From contig NC_091673.1 of the NCBI RefSeq assembly GCF_042453785.1, forward strand, positions 10,449,501-10,513,500: 64,000 nucleotides of DNA. Reading direction: 5' to 3'. The position numbers and the translations under genes are program-made. Source of the stretch: Malus domestica. Its lineage: Eukaryota; Streptophyta; Magnoliopsida; Rosales; Rosaceae. Shown piece by piece: positions 40,194 to 52,709 of this stretch. A model generated the notes under the pieces. The model ran no database searches. It saw only the letters and a program-made list of their open reading frames with translations, and had not been told where the DNA came from. The number at the start of each line of letters is the position of its first letter. Within the stretch, counting starts at the first letter, position 1.

Positions 40194-42505
40194 TGTCACG
40201 CCCCGGACCCGGGGTCAATAGGAAAAATAACTCTGAATCCGAAACGTGAGATAAAAGCTAACTAATTAAAATAAAACTGAAATAACGGAGTGAAAAATAA
40301 AATTCTTCTTATTTAAAATAACTCAATAATTATTTACAAGGCTAAATAAATAAATACAAAATTATATCCTCACACTTAATCTGATCTCATCCTGTCTACC
40401 CTTTTTTTTACTATTTAGTTCTTAAACCTGCATAACAATAGAGGGGTGAGCTTCAACAGCTCAATAGGGACATAACTTTATCACAATAAATTGAAAATAT
40501 TAAATTAAGTGTCATAAAATCATGTAATCAAGTACCAAATCATTATCATCAACAATGCATGAGTGCGATACAATACTCTTCATCTCTACCCGTTAATTCA
40601 TATAATAAAACACGCGGACCTGCACATCGCATACCATGCATTTTACCTCTACAGTAGTGGTTCGAATGTTCTAATATACAAATTAACCCCCTGTAACTCA
40701 ATCATCCCAATTTCCCTTTTTGTTAGTCATATTGCCAAAACCTTCGTCGCCAGTCCCGAATTACCCTTAAAGAATTTGTGTATTGTGGGCTCGCCTGAGA
40801 CCTAGTACCTGCTAAGAGTTTGGCTAAACTACACAAAGGATCATTTCCAACTACCCTCATTTCCAGTTCCTTTCTCAACATCGAACTTCCAACTATTCTC
40901 ATACATGAGTAATGCACAAATAATCTCATTTCATCATTCACATGTACCACAACATATTCTCAGCGAATAGCATTTCACCAATAATTCTATAACCAATAAC
41001 AAATAAACACACAAGAGCAGTATTTGTCCAATTAGTAAACCAGATCACATTAATCAACCAACAAGATCAATAACAATAATAATATAATGTTTCACGAAAT
41101 TTAATAAAGCCAGTCTCCGTAAAGGTCTGCCATATTTCCCCTACCTGGATTCCAAAGCATAGCTCCGAGATAATAACACAAAGAAGTATAAGAAAATCAC
41201 TATATGCAAGACAAGAACTTTAATCCCAGTCAAAGCACTTGAGATTACTAACTTAACAACACCCATTTCAAATACCCTTTTGATTGATCTAAAATAATGA
41301 CATGGTCATAAGAGAACATTTGAATGAGTACAACTTGCAGAAAAAGGGACAGGTGAAATACAAATATAAATATGCATGCTGTCTTCTTGGTGTATAAGCT
41401 GGGAACATAACTTTAGCCAATAATTAAATAAAGTCTTACATATGATTAATGAATAAGTAAACTAAACCACATATATAAGCAAATTACCAAATGTATGACA
41501 TGAACTCTAATCCTAATTAACATATTTAAGTTTAGCGATTCCGCAATACTAATTCACAAGTTATTATATATACATCAACTCCAAACACATGCTTTACTTG
41601 ATACAGTTGAAACTATACCTATGAACATATGCGGATAGTTCCATGCCGAGAAAGCTAGCTTGGTTTACTCTGGCTTGTGCAAAGTTATATGCATGAATAC
41701 CAGCATATACGTAAATAGTTTCTCTCAAAACCAATAAGAAAGATATATGTGCGAATTAATATGCTCAAGTCCTCTTTTATACAACAACCTCTAATAAAGG
41801 GAAGATATAATATTTAGCATGTGATAATTATATATAGGCTCAATCTTATCACTTTTGTGTAGGTAAGATGATCTCCAATTGTAAAGTCTGATAGCCAAAC
41901 GTCTATGCAGATATACTTACATATATACTACAAACCAACAGAGATGAAACACGACTGAGTTGTACAATATATAGAGCTATGGAAAGACTAAAAAAATATG
42001 AGAATCATTACCCATATTTACCCTGCTACAGATTTGACACCGCCGATTAAGAAGCACCTCAGCTTCCGGTTTCTTACACCCTTCTCTTTCTCTCACTCTC
42101 TTTTCCTCGTAAGATACTAATGTCCAAAACGAAATGCAAGTGTAGCTCCCTATTTATAGTCAGAGAAGGCAGCAACTTCTTAGAGTGCTGAACAAGCACT
42201 TAGAGCACCTTGCTGGCAACACCCCAGCCACCCTTATCCATATATTTCTTTGGCCATCTATAAACTTCACACGTCCAGCTTGAAAGAGTGCTTAGCAAGC
42301 ACCACTAATGGCTGCCTTAGAAATTGAGACACCTCATAAGACAAATAAAATATAAACTAGTAAAAAGAATATAAACCATTACAAAATTAAAATGAATAAT
42401 TTAAAAATATAGTTTTTAAGTCAAATAATACTGAAAAAGTCTATTAGACTTATTTGATCAAAATAAATATTTTTTTTATATAAATATAAAATACAGGTCT
42501 TCACA
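40194..42505 (-). mobile_element. Long solo LTR or LARD-type LTR
   Basis: On the minus strand it starts TGTGAAGACCTG (42505) and ends CGGGTCCGGGGCGTGACA (40194), with a TATA-like CTATAAATAGGGAG in the right third (plus 42150-42165). About 2.3 kb without a coding frame. Plant LTRs with the GGGGCGTGACA terminus are common. No matching 5-bp duplication was found (CTGCG against CAACC), so it may be a recombinant or truncated remnant. Confidence 0.55.
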
Positions 42506-42550
42506 CAACCTTCAATTCCTTAGTTTCTGGTAAGAGTGTGCTAATAACGT

Positions 42551-42793
42551 GTTGTAGGCATATTTGACTGAACTATATTTAGGACTAGAAAAGGGAGAGA
42601 GGCCGGTGGCAAGAAAGAGAGAAGAGAAAAATTTAATTGTGAGGTGTGTGTTGTATCACCACATTGTGCCTTTATTTATAGCAATATGATAGATTAAATC
42701 CTTACCCTAATAGGATTACAACTATAATAGGATAATAACTACTAAAGGGAATATTCAGAGGTATCACTAAATACACTAGGATTTACACAACAC
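42551..42793 (-). mobile_element. Short Copia-type LTR remnant
   Basis: TGTTGTAGGCATA at the left end and GGATTTACACAACA at the right form the usual TG...CA inverted ends (243 bp). The minus strand has GCTATAAATAAAGGC as a TATA box. The sequence after its minus-strand end, CGTTATTAGCACACTC, could be a primer site. No target duplication was seen, and no internal domain is left. Confidence 0.5.
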
Positions 42794-42828
42794 ATTCCTA
42801 TTCTAAATATGATTGCAATATTATTCAA

Positions 42829-42994
42829 TTTTTTTTAACAAACAATATTATCTACACTAAGAGGGAGCATGTGGGCTTAGCCTCATAATGGGCTAGCAAT
42901 AATGTGGTTCAAAATCGTTTTTAGTGAGAATCGAACCTAAGATGTCTAATTTACAAGTGAAGAGGAATACCACTAGACCGTAGTACTAAGTGAC
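42829..42994 (-). mobile_element. tRNA-derived SINE, copy 4
   Basis: The best preserved copy. Minus strand: ACGGTCTAGTGGTATTCCTC (A box) and TTAGGTTCGATTCTC (B box, matching GGTTCGANTCC well), ending in an A-rich tail. Target duplication TTATTCAA at 42821-42828 and 42996-43003. Confidence 0.8.
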
Positions 42995-43591
42995 GTTATT
43001 CAAAATTTAAAATAGAATTCTCAGTCAAGTATTGAATTGTCCTTATGAAAAAGATTCGCGATTGTATTTTTTTTCTTTTCATTAGAAAACAAAATTAGGG
43101 GAAGGGAGGTTATTCCATTCCAAGACTAGAGCGTATCACAAGATTTTTTAAGGATTCACAGAGGGGGCTTCAGTCTTTTTTTTATTTATTTATAAATTAT
43201 ATAGATTTCACGCAAGAGGGATTGTCGGCAACAGGACTCGAACCTAAGTCTTGATCTATTAAAGAAAAATATCTTTATCAACTCAAATAATTCTGAATAA
43301 AATTTGTGTTTATATCTTACATTTGATAACTATTTCAATTTTTCGTTTCATGTGCAAGTGAAATTTCACTTGGTGGTCAAATTGTGAATTCGAGGTCATA
43401 ATGAATGGGCAAGTGATAAATAGCATGTAGCATGTTGATAAAAAACAAATCGAAGGTATGATGAATTTTTGGTTGGCAAACGAAAATTAAAATTGAAATT
43501 GGTTTTACACAGATTTCAAAGATTGCATTGATTTTGAAATTGAGAAATGTTAAGGAGAGTTTCTCGAACTCTCCGTCACCTTATGTTTTTA

Positions 43592-43846
43592 ATTGGGTTC
43601 TTTAGAAAATGGCCCTTGAAACTCTTATTTTCCAAACAAAAACCCACCTAATATTAAATATCCAAATAAAACCCAAATTTCAAATAGAGTACCATGTAGA
43701 CAAATATGTAACCAATTATTATCACATATTTACAACTTATGCCACAAAACCCTAATTATGTCAATAAATATTATTACTTACCCTAATTATGATTAGTAAT
43801 TAACCCCATATGGAAAATTTCACCTTTCTTGTATGGTAAATATTAG

Positions 43847-43888
<42 letters not shown>

Positions 43889-44908
43889 TAATTTAACCAT
43901 GTTCATAAACAATTATGGGCACATTTTTCATATGAAAAAAAAAATCCTTGTACAATCAGTTATTTTGCATCAAATAATATTGTTGGATAAAAAACAATAA
44001 AAAACCAATTAATATTCTTTTATGTTGTAGGTAAATTATTTTACCTAGATTATTACATACGTTAGGCATATTTTGTTTGTTATCATATATGCTTGTTAAA
44101 AATAATTTATCTATATTTGTATGTAAAATATAAGTAAATTAATTTTGAATCAAATAGCATTTATTTTGTAGGTAAATTAAAATAGTAGTTCCATTATTTT
44201 GGTAAAGTTAAACAGTGCCTAAATTATTTCGTAAGAATTAAACCAAGACAAATTATCTCTACTAAAATAAAACAGTAGATATTCGACAAAAAATAAATAA
44301 AAAATAAAACAGTAGATACATTATTTTCTTATAAGATTAAACAATAGGTAAATTATATTGTAGGTACATTATGTTTGTAATATAAAAAAAAGAAATTGAA
44401 ATTTATAAACAAAAAGTAGTAGATATATTATTTTTTAATCAAATTTCCTTTATTTGTAGGTGAATTATTTTCATGCATTATTATATATATTGGGCACATT
44501 TTACTACTAATATATATGTGTGCAATAATTTACCTATATTATTATATAAAATATAGATAAATTTATTTTGAAATCAAATAACATTTTTTATATTACAAAC
44601 ATAATGTACCTACAATATAATTTACTGGATATCCGATCCCGTCCTACACCTATTAGGACTATGAACCTAGTCCTTAGCTATTAGGACTATGAACCTAGTC
44701 CTTAGCTATTAGGACTATGAACCTAGTCCTTAGCTAAGCTGGATTAATTTCCTGGATATCCGATCCCGTCGAGACTCCCCATTGCACTAGGATTCGTCTT
44801 AACCGCCCTAGGTTTGGACTCCCACGGGTTGACCGATCCATGGTCCTTTTGCCGCCCGGCCTCCTGGGCCGAGAGTGATCCTACCCTCGGCCCAAACTAT
44901 TATTTTGG
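43592..44908. mobile_element. Insertion of unknown class in copy B
   Basis: This stretch interrupts homology between copies A and B. It is AT-rich with a long (AT)n run at 43850-43883, then turns GC-rich at 44626-44905. There CTGGATATCCGATCCCGTC occurs twice (44625 and 44752), bracketing a 28-bp tandem repeat. GGGCCGAG...CTCGGCCC near 44868-44895 can form a hairpin. A Helitron or a decayed retroelement end are options; I cannot decide. Confidence 0.4.
44642..44740. repeat. 28-bp tandem repeat, three units, each with a palindrome
   Basis: GCTATTAGGACTATGAACC followed by TAGTCCTTA is repeated three times. Within each unit GGACTA and TAGTCC are inverted around TGAACC, so each unit can form a 6-bp stem. 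Confidence 0.85.
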
Positions 44909-45815
44909 GCCCAAACACATCCATACATAACAATTGGTGTGGTATATTCATATCACAACATATGAACAGTAAGAACTAGCATTCTCATTGAGACTAGAAC
45001 TCGTAGGGATAAAAATAGATTACGGATAGAATCAAATTTGCGAATACAATCTCCTTAGAAAGAAAATCATGTCTCATATTAGCCTGCTTTGGTTTCCTTG
45101 CGAAACTTTTGTTATCGGGCTAGCATACACTCTATATGTTTCTAGTGATTCACATGATATTATCAAATGAAAGTCTTGGATAAGAATTTATAACGCACTA
45201 TGACGTTCTTGTTGACGATCCTTTACTCCGATAGCATCTAGAGTTCATCTCTTTGAAATTGCTTTCGTTTTTCAAAAACCAACGGGGAAATTCAGTTTTC
45301 AAATCATAATTGTCACAAAAATAAATGTTTTCGTTCAGGATTGTGGGTGACTTGTAATACCAAATCATGTTATGTGCCAGCGTAGAGTTTTACGTGGAGG
45401 TAAAACTATAGTCCCAATATATTTTCATATAGCTTTTATTAAAGAACGAGATCCACGTGACTTTTGGCATCACCTATTCTTCCTAGTCCCTAAATTATAG
45501 ACCATTATTTATTTATGATTGTGACAGTTTGTCACGAATCATTACGCTCGTACAAGGTTCTTACTCTCATTATTAATGAGAGACTTATTTTCTACACATC
45601 TTTTTATATGTGGTGAATTTTCAAGCTTAGTACGTAGAGCACGTGTAGCTTTTAGAATTCACATGACAACTTGCTCTAATACTATGAAAAAAGTTGAGGT
45701 TCCACCATAAAATCTATTGGTATAGAGAGTATGCCAACTTACTTATAAATTCATGCAAAGTCTCTCCTATCAATATGAGATTTATTCTTAATAAGAATAA
45801 AACACTAGCACTACG

Positions 45816-46841
45816 GTGTATTGATATTGTTCTGCAACTTGTAAGTGATGAGTCTCATATTCAACTTCTACAAATGATGAATCTAATATCTTATTCTTGT
45901 GGCTAGTAGTGCGCGTCTTATCTCAATTCTCACACTAGCACTATAGTCAGGTGAAGTTATTCTCCAACTATATGTAAGGTGAACTTTAACTCTTATAAAC
46001 TATAAATTCAAAGGAAAATTAATGAAAATGCTTGAAAACTTATAGTTTTAACGATAAGGATAAAATAAATGGTAAAATGAATAGTACTATGATTGATTTT
46101 TAAGTATAATAATATAATTTTTTATTAAAGTAAACAATACCAAGAACTTTTCGATAAAGTTTTCTAAATTCAATACCTAATTACTATGATTAGTTAGCGT
46201 GCGACTTAGAACATCCTTCTAGAGAAAAAGTAGATAAAATAAAATTTTCTCCAGCAAACTTATTCAAACTCTCTGACCCCATCTTATTTGCTTCACCAAC
46301 TTAAAAAACCTGACTTAATTATTAGGCACAATGTATCAACTGACCAATCGTCCACTTGTTGCGTAAGAACAAAACCACCAATATCAGTTTGTCAACCGTT
46401 TGGATTTGAGAATCAAATTAGTATTTAATTAATGAAGTAATTAAGTTTACAATAGTACCTGCATAATCCTAAATCCTTGCGTACACTTCCGGATTACAAT
46501 GTATTAGTTCGTTCAGATCATATTCTTATAGGAGTCCTGGGTTGATATGTAATTTAATTTCTAATTTACTCAAAAGGAACGAGTAAGATGTGATGTAGAA
46601 TAGAAGGTTGAGAGAATCGAAGAACAATTAAAAATGCGTAAGGCCCAAACACTACAAATTTAGACTTCAAATTTTTATTTGTGCCCATAATCTATCGTTT
46701 CAAAGACAATGGCGAGGTGAACAAGACACAATGCTCGACGTATGAATATTTTTGGCCAAATTCCTTTGTTTACTAGCCTCAAACGAGATTTTACAATTTT
46801 TTGGACCCTTATGTAATTTGGTTTTCCCATTTTTACTCTAA
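45816..46841. other. Intergenic, no feature recognised
   Basis: AT-rich sequence without a credible ORF, repeat boundary or RNA gene. Confidence 0.4.
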
Positions 46842-47587
46842 GAGCAACTTCACCGCTAAACAAACCCTAGGCAATAGGCAACTCAATCTCCCAAAGTGAA
46901 CAACAACTGTCCTTAGTGAACCGTAACTGTCCAAGTGTATCTCCACTCCTAAATTGAATAGCCCAGGCTATTGGAATTAAAATATTTGTTTATAAAATAA
47001 TAAAAGATAATTTTGTTTTTAATTTTGGACGTTTAACCAAATCTCGGTGGAAGAGCAATGTTAGGTATTTATAGAACTATAAATTTTTTTGTTAACCTTT
47101 TCAATATTTTTAATAAATTTTCTGTATTTTTTTAATAATTTGTATCTAACCTAATTAATATGGACCATTTGATTACATTGTATGATTAATCCAAAAGCCC
47201 AATTTAGACACGTAATTTCAACGGTAATAATAGGATTTTCTCTTTTTAATTTTTTTTTAAGCTCGAAAAATTTGGACCAATATCTAACAGACCAGATTCC
47301 GCCACGTGGACAAGCCGTTATTTCGAATCCAAATTTTTTTAACCATAAGAAATCCAATGGCCGAGAAATTTAACGGTTGAAAATCCGACGGTAAAGGTGC
47401 CGTAGCCCCTAATTCTAAAGCACTGGGTGCGCCTGCAGCGCGAGCCCGCCCGATTTCTTGTCGGCTCACCCACCGATTGTTGCACGTGTAGTTCGCGAGC
47501 CCAGCACATAAAAAAAGAAGGCTAATATGGCTGACGTCACTCTATCCAGTCGTTGGGCCTGGAGATTGATATGGGCCGGAGTTGCTC
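46842..47587. mobile_element. PIF/Harbinger (Tourist-like) MITE
   Basis: The ends GAGCAACTTCACC and (complemented) GAGCAACTCCGGCC form the TIR, flanked by the 3-bp target duplication TAA (46839-46841 and 47588-47590). 746 bp and non-coding. The right third is GC-rich. The GAGCAACTCC-type end with a TWA duplication is typical of this superfamily. Confidence 0.75.
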
Positions 47588-47720
47588 TAAAAACGTTTTA
47601 AGGCTAAGGGGCACTTTAAAAGTAACAAATTCAACATGTGGAGGGTCATCATTGCAAATGATTGTTACTTGGCCACAAATGAGGCTTTTGTACCAAAGTT
47701 TCAAACTCTAAAGAAAATGG

Positions 47721-47850
47721 AATGAAATTGTTGCCACGTGGCACGTCACTAGCTAGGTGGTTCATAAAACTAAAGTCACGGCAGGTAATGGGATAACGAT
47801 TAGAAAATTGCCTTTTGAAATTGTTGCCACGTGGCACGTCACTAGCTGGC
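47721..47850. repeat. Direct repeat with palindromic G-box
   Basis: GAAATTGTTGCCACGTGGCA continuing CGTCACTAGCT occurs at 47723 and 47816, 93 bp apart. The core TGCCACGTGGCA (47732-47743 and 47825-47836) is a perfect 12-bp palindrome around a CACGTG G-box. It lies about 1.2 kb upstream of the NPSN13 start, so a role there is possible but not shown. Confidence 0.6.
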
Positions 47851-47984
47851 TTGGTGGGTCGCCATTGCCTTTTGAAAATTGCGCATAAGGATTTCAGACT
47901 GGTGAAGAATTTGGGCGCGTTTGCCGTTCGAAATCCAGTTGATTGATGGAGAAGGAAGGAATTGGATTCCATTCAAATTTACTT

Positions 47985-48150
47985 TATATAGGAATTTTAA
48001 GAATCCTTACATTTTAATCATTCATCGTATATCGAGAAGATTAGAAAATATTTTACTTTTTTATTTAAAATTCAGCATAAATAATATCTGATAAAAATTA
48101 ACTGTACAATGTACGATAACCGTTAAAATGTGGAGATTTTATTTTCGAGA
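47985..48150. mobile_element. Decayed inverted-repeat MITE
   Basis: CCTTACATTTTAATCATTCATCGTATAT-like left arm (split here by mismatches) pairs with a right arm containing GTACGATAACCGTTAAAATG. The middle resembles the MITE at 3292-3486. Confidence 0.4.
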
Positions 48151-48990
48151 AGGGAGGGCCCAACGCAACGCACGCTTACCCTGACAGCGCAATATTCCAA
48201 TTTCTTCCTCAACTGCCTCTCTTTTTTCCATTTATTTATTTATTTTAAATTCATAATGTTCTCTTGCTGTCTCTACTAACGTAAGCCGCATGGTTGGTTT
48301 TTGTAATCTCACGATATTCTACTCCCATTTCACCTAGTCTCGAGAAGAACTCACATCTATTAACGCATGTGCGAGCGATCGCCAGTAATATTTGCCGGTA
48401 ACATATTGCCTTAACAAAAATCTCCTCAAGTACGTTGGAATTAGAAATTAAGGCAGACTAAAATGCACCGGTTCTAATTATTTTCGTAACAAAAAAACCG
48501 ATAAATGAAAAACTAATTTGTCTTAAAATCTTGATTATCATCTCACACGTTATCGGTTCATTTTAGAGATGAAAATGCTATTTACTCTTCGAAAAATAAT
48601 AATTAATTTTTTCGCTTAATCGCAAATAAATAAAATAAAATAAAATACACATGTTTTTAGACAAACAATGAATACCAGACAGCGATTCTCTCTCCTCTCA
48701 TCTCACTCTCTTGTTTCCAGTTTCCACGCCCAGTTTTCCATCCTGTCACGATTTCCCCAAAATTCATTTTTCTGCAATTTTTTGCTGTTATTATTTTTGA
48801 GTAAATAAAGTTTCGATTTTTTACCCAAGGAGTAAGACCGTGGAGGATTGCAGTTAGGGTTTCGTCGTTAAACCTCCTGCAAATCTCGTTCGGAGGCGAC
48901 AGAAGCTGTGGAGTGTTTCGGAATCGTAGAAAGGGGGAAGGTTAGGTTTTCTTGCGGACTCGATTTGGGAGGGGTTAGTCTCTGGCGACA
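48151..48990 (+). promoter_or_regulatory. Upstream and 5' UTR region of the SNARE gene
   Basis: Pyrimidine-rich (CTCTCTCCTCTCATCTCACTC near 48690 and neighbours) with no clear TATA box. The leader next to the ATG (48830-48990) is G-rich. Confidence 0.35.
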
Positions 48991-51900
48991 ATGGCCAGCA
49001 ACTTGCCGATGAGCCCGCAGTTGGAGCAGATCCATGGCGAAATCCACGACAATTTTCGAGCCCTCGCGTATGTCTCTGTATTTTCGAGTTAGCATTTCGA
49101 TTTTCATCGGTTACTGAATAAATTTCAGAGCTTTGATATTTCTTCAAGTGTTTGAATTTTATGAGCATTGTTGATTGTGTGAATTCGATGATTTCTGAGA
49201 GTCCTAGAATGTTTGACATTTGACGAAAGAAATTAGAGGGATGGGAAAATCAATTTGCTTGTTTTGTAATTCGTTTGTGTATTCTTACGAAATTTAGTTA
49301 GATTGATGACCGTAAACTGTAGTTGAGCATTATTGATTTACCGTAGATTCAGTTGCTAAGGCGATTCGAAGAGGATATGTGCTTCCTCAGCTGTTCCAAT
49401 AATACTCAACCTCTTTTCGATGTTTTCGGGAGTGTTGAGTAACATTGTTTCTCTTTGGAAACTTAAAGTGGGTGTCTTTTGGATAACACAAATAAATTTA
49501 CTAGCTTTCAAGACTCGAGTTGCTCTATCGATTTTGCACATTGATGCATAAAGCATTGGCATTGGTTATGCGAGGGAACCAAATACTGAAGTGAAAAAAT
49601 TTATTTTGGCCATGCTCTTGATGATTCATTACTACTCCCGTGCTACCTAGAGGGCAATAATGTTATTGCTTCCACAGCCGCTTAAATTTTTTTTGGCATC
49701 CATACTTGAAACCCGAGGGCAGCAACAACCATGATATACTATCTGGAAACTGATGGATAATGAGGGAGATATTAGTCAAATAGTAGCCATTGCTTAGTAT
49801 TTGTTCTTTATTAGAGTCTCATTTAGCTTCCACTTGTTTAGGTGGTTGCTGAAACCAGATGCCATTGTTGTATCACAGTTCTTCACTGCCTCCGTCGGAC
49901 CCAGTGTACTCTTTATTATCACTAACCATCGTGATTGTGCAGTGCATTTTGTTAATCTCTCATGTTTGTGTCACCAACTGCACATGATACTTCTTGTTGT
50001 GCACCATCTTACGTGTTAACTGTTTGTCTATTTTTCTTCTACAAGGTGTAGTCACTTAATGAAAGAACAATTCATCTCTTTGCGGACTATTTCTTTGTTT
50101 CATTTGTTGGGGGAAGTGCTGGGGTTGTTGCACTAGATACATGTATTCCACTTTCCGTATTAAACTGATCACGTTATAATTATTGTGAGTTCGTTTTTTG
50201 TTTCAGAAATGGCTTCCAGAAGCTGGATAAGATCAAAGACTCCAATAGACAAAGTAAACAGCTGGAGGAACTTACAGGAAAGATGAGGGAATGTAAAAGG
50301 TATGCCACATATGGGATTTTACTCTCTGACCCTTTGTCTGATACTTTTAGTAACTGAGGATCTTGGACAATCTTAATTTTCACATTCTTTGAAGAGAGAA
50401 AATAAGACAGACAAAATGTTGTCACAACATCCAATGCAATGTCCAAAATTCAACAATTCTTGCTCAAAGACTTCATTAGGTTACTTTGGAAGTTTGAAGA
50501 ATTAGTAACTTATTAACAAAGACAAATTAGGTTGGAGCCATAAAAGTTTCCTCAAGTATAACTAGGATCTTGATGTGAGCGACTTTAAGTCATGCTTATA
50601 TACAAGCCCCACATCCTGTTCCTGGACTCCCATGCATCTCTTCATTTTTTATTTTTTTGGGGGATATTGGAAGAATTCAGGCGTGCGATGATTGCCGTTA
50701 TGCTACATGAAAGAAAAAAATAGCTAAAAAGGGAAATAGAATCTCAGTTATTGAGGTATTTTGTTTTAGATAAATTGCAGAGTATGATCTTGTAAATACT
50801 TTGTTTCAGATTAATTAAAGAGTTTGATCGTGAAGTCAAGGACGAGGAGAGCCGAAATCCTCCTGACGTGAATAAACAGCTTAATGATGAAAAGCAATCT
50901 ATGGTAAGTTGTTGTGAGCTTTTGTCTTTTTCCATCACATAAATGCACAGGTACACTGTACCACTTGCATTTTTACAAACTCTGTGACTACTTTTGACCG
51001 GTCTATTAGTGCACAAGACCTTTCCGGGTACACAATATCTATTAGTTTCTGCTAGTGTAACAACTCCATCTAATTATCATGCTTCATTTTGCAGATCAAA
51101 GAGCTGAATTCATATGTGCAATTGAGAAAAACGTAAGTCCAGTATGCATTCTATGTTATTGTCAATACTATGGAGTCTAATTGGTTTAGCATGTTGCCTT
51201 CAGTCCTAATATTCATGGGATAAATAAATTAATCGACAAACACAACAAATTATTGTATATTACAGTCCTTGAATTCTAAACCCTGTCACTCTTCGTGCTC
51301 TGGGTATCTGTGATTTTTTAAAGTGATTTTCATACTGTAGCTGAACTGCAGGTATATGAATAGCCTTGGTAACAAGAAAGTCGAACTCTTTGATATGGGA
51401 GCAGGAATTAGTGAACCCACTGCTGATGAGAATGTTCAAATGGCTTCAGGTAGTTTTGTCATTCTGCATATCTTTGAGCTTAGTTTGAATTTGTAGAAAT
51501 GAGCTTTTTCCTATATCTCTTTCAAGCTTTAGCCGTTAATCATGCTATGTTAATCAGCATGCGGTCTTTTAATGATAGTACAAAGTAAAGGTGTATCAAA
51601 CTTTGTAAAGATCAATCTGCTTGGACCATTCTATCTATGTCTTCTTGTTTTGTGCCTGATTTGATGAAAAGATTTGTCTGACCACCTTTCTAATTGGCAT
51701 GTATTTCTGATAGCTATGTCAAATCAAGAACTAATCAATTCTGGGATGAAAACAATGGATGAGACTGATCAGGTCATTGAACGCTCTAAAAAGGTGAACA
51801 GCTATCCCAGAAAAAAAAACCTTCAACTTTAAGTTTGAGTATTTTATTTTGCCGGCAATTTTAACTCGATAGTTTGTTGATAGGTTGTTGAGCAAACAGT

Positions 51901-52709
51901 TGAAGTGGGAACTCAAACTGCTGTTACCTTAAAGGGCCAAGTCAGTGTGTTCACCTATTGTCTCTATACCTCTCATTTCAAGAGTTTAGACTAACATTGT
52001 TCAACTCCATAACTTGTAGACTGACCAAATGGGCCACATTGTAAATGAGCTGGACACAATTCAGTTTTCAATTAGGAAGGCCTCTCAGCTTGTAAAGGAG
52101 ATTGGTAGACAGGTCAGTTGAGATCTCACCCCTTAGATACTCTACTTGTATATTTTTCTAACAAACGCTATTTTTTTCCTCTATATTTTCAGGTGGCAAC
52201 AGATAAATGCATCATGCTTTTTCTTTTGCTTATTGTAATTGGTGTAATAGCAATTATTGTTGTGAAGGTATGCTGTTTGATTCATTTATCTATTGCCGTA
52301 GATTTGCTACCCATTTTACACATTTTTTTTAATACTCAGGAAGTCACACATTTAAGTTACAGAGATATCTGCAGAGTTGTATTATAGGAACTTTTTCCGG
52401 AGGAAATTTGTTGATGAGTTTGGCAAGTTATTTCTGACGGATTGTGAACCCTGCTACCTATTTTCCTCTCCCTGTTAAATTGTTAGTAATGCATGGGAAA
52501 ATTGATGCTTTCCTTCTCAGGAGTGTGTTCAAATCCTCCTGGCAAAAAATTCAAAGTTGAGAAATGACTACATCTGTTCCTAACTGTAATGTCTGTTTAT
52601 ATTTCAGATTGTGAACCCCAGCAATAAAAACATAAGGGATATCCCTGGATTGGCGCCGCCTGCTGCAAGGAGGCTTTTGTCAACGAGTCTTCTGCAACAG
52701 TTCGAATAG
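48991..52709 (+). CDS. NPSN13: Novel plant SNARE (NPSN13-type Qb-SNARE)
   Basis: Ten exons: 48991-49067, 50207-50299, 50810-50903, 51095-51132, 51352-51449, 51714-51793, 51884-51940, 52020-52112, 52193-52267 and 52608-52709. They give 807 nt, 268 residues (Arabidopsis NPSN13 is about the same), and all introns are GT-AG. MASNLPMSPQLEQIHGEI is almost the NPSN13 N-terminus. Coiled N-terminal helices are followed by the SNARE motif (MKTMDETDQVIERSKKVVEQ through IRKASQLVKEIGRQ) and a C-terminal anchor at residues 217-234 (IMLFLLLIVIGVIAIIVV). A short lumenal tail ends RRLLSTSLLQQFE. NPSNs are plant-specific Qb-SNAREs at the plasma membrane and cell plate; NPSN11 works with KNOLLE in cytokinesis. 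Intron 1 is the longest. Confidence 0.96.

Larger units (their letters stand above)
42821..45815. repeat. Copy B of the diverged direct repeat
   Basis: Same order of blocks as copy A (22563-25167 plus 39893-40110), beginning with the same SINE and TSD and ending at ACTAGCACTA. It lacks the MULE and the Pack-MULE and so preserves their empty sites. It has its own insertion at about 43592-44908, with loss of about 150 bp that copy A keeps (24338-24485). Confidence 0.75.

Noticed and set aside
47649..47972. 107-codon minus-strand ORF with repeated SDVPRGNNF
   Set aside because: The peptide repeat is produced by the 93-bp DNA direct repeat that holds the G-box; not a credible protein.
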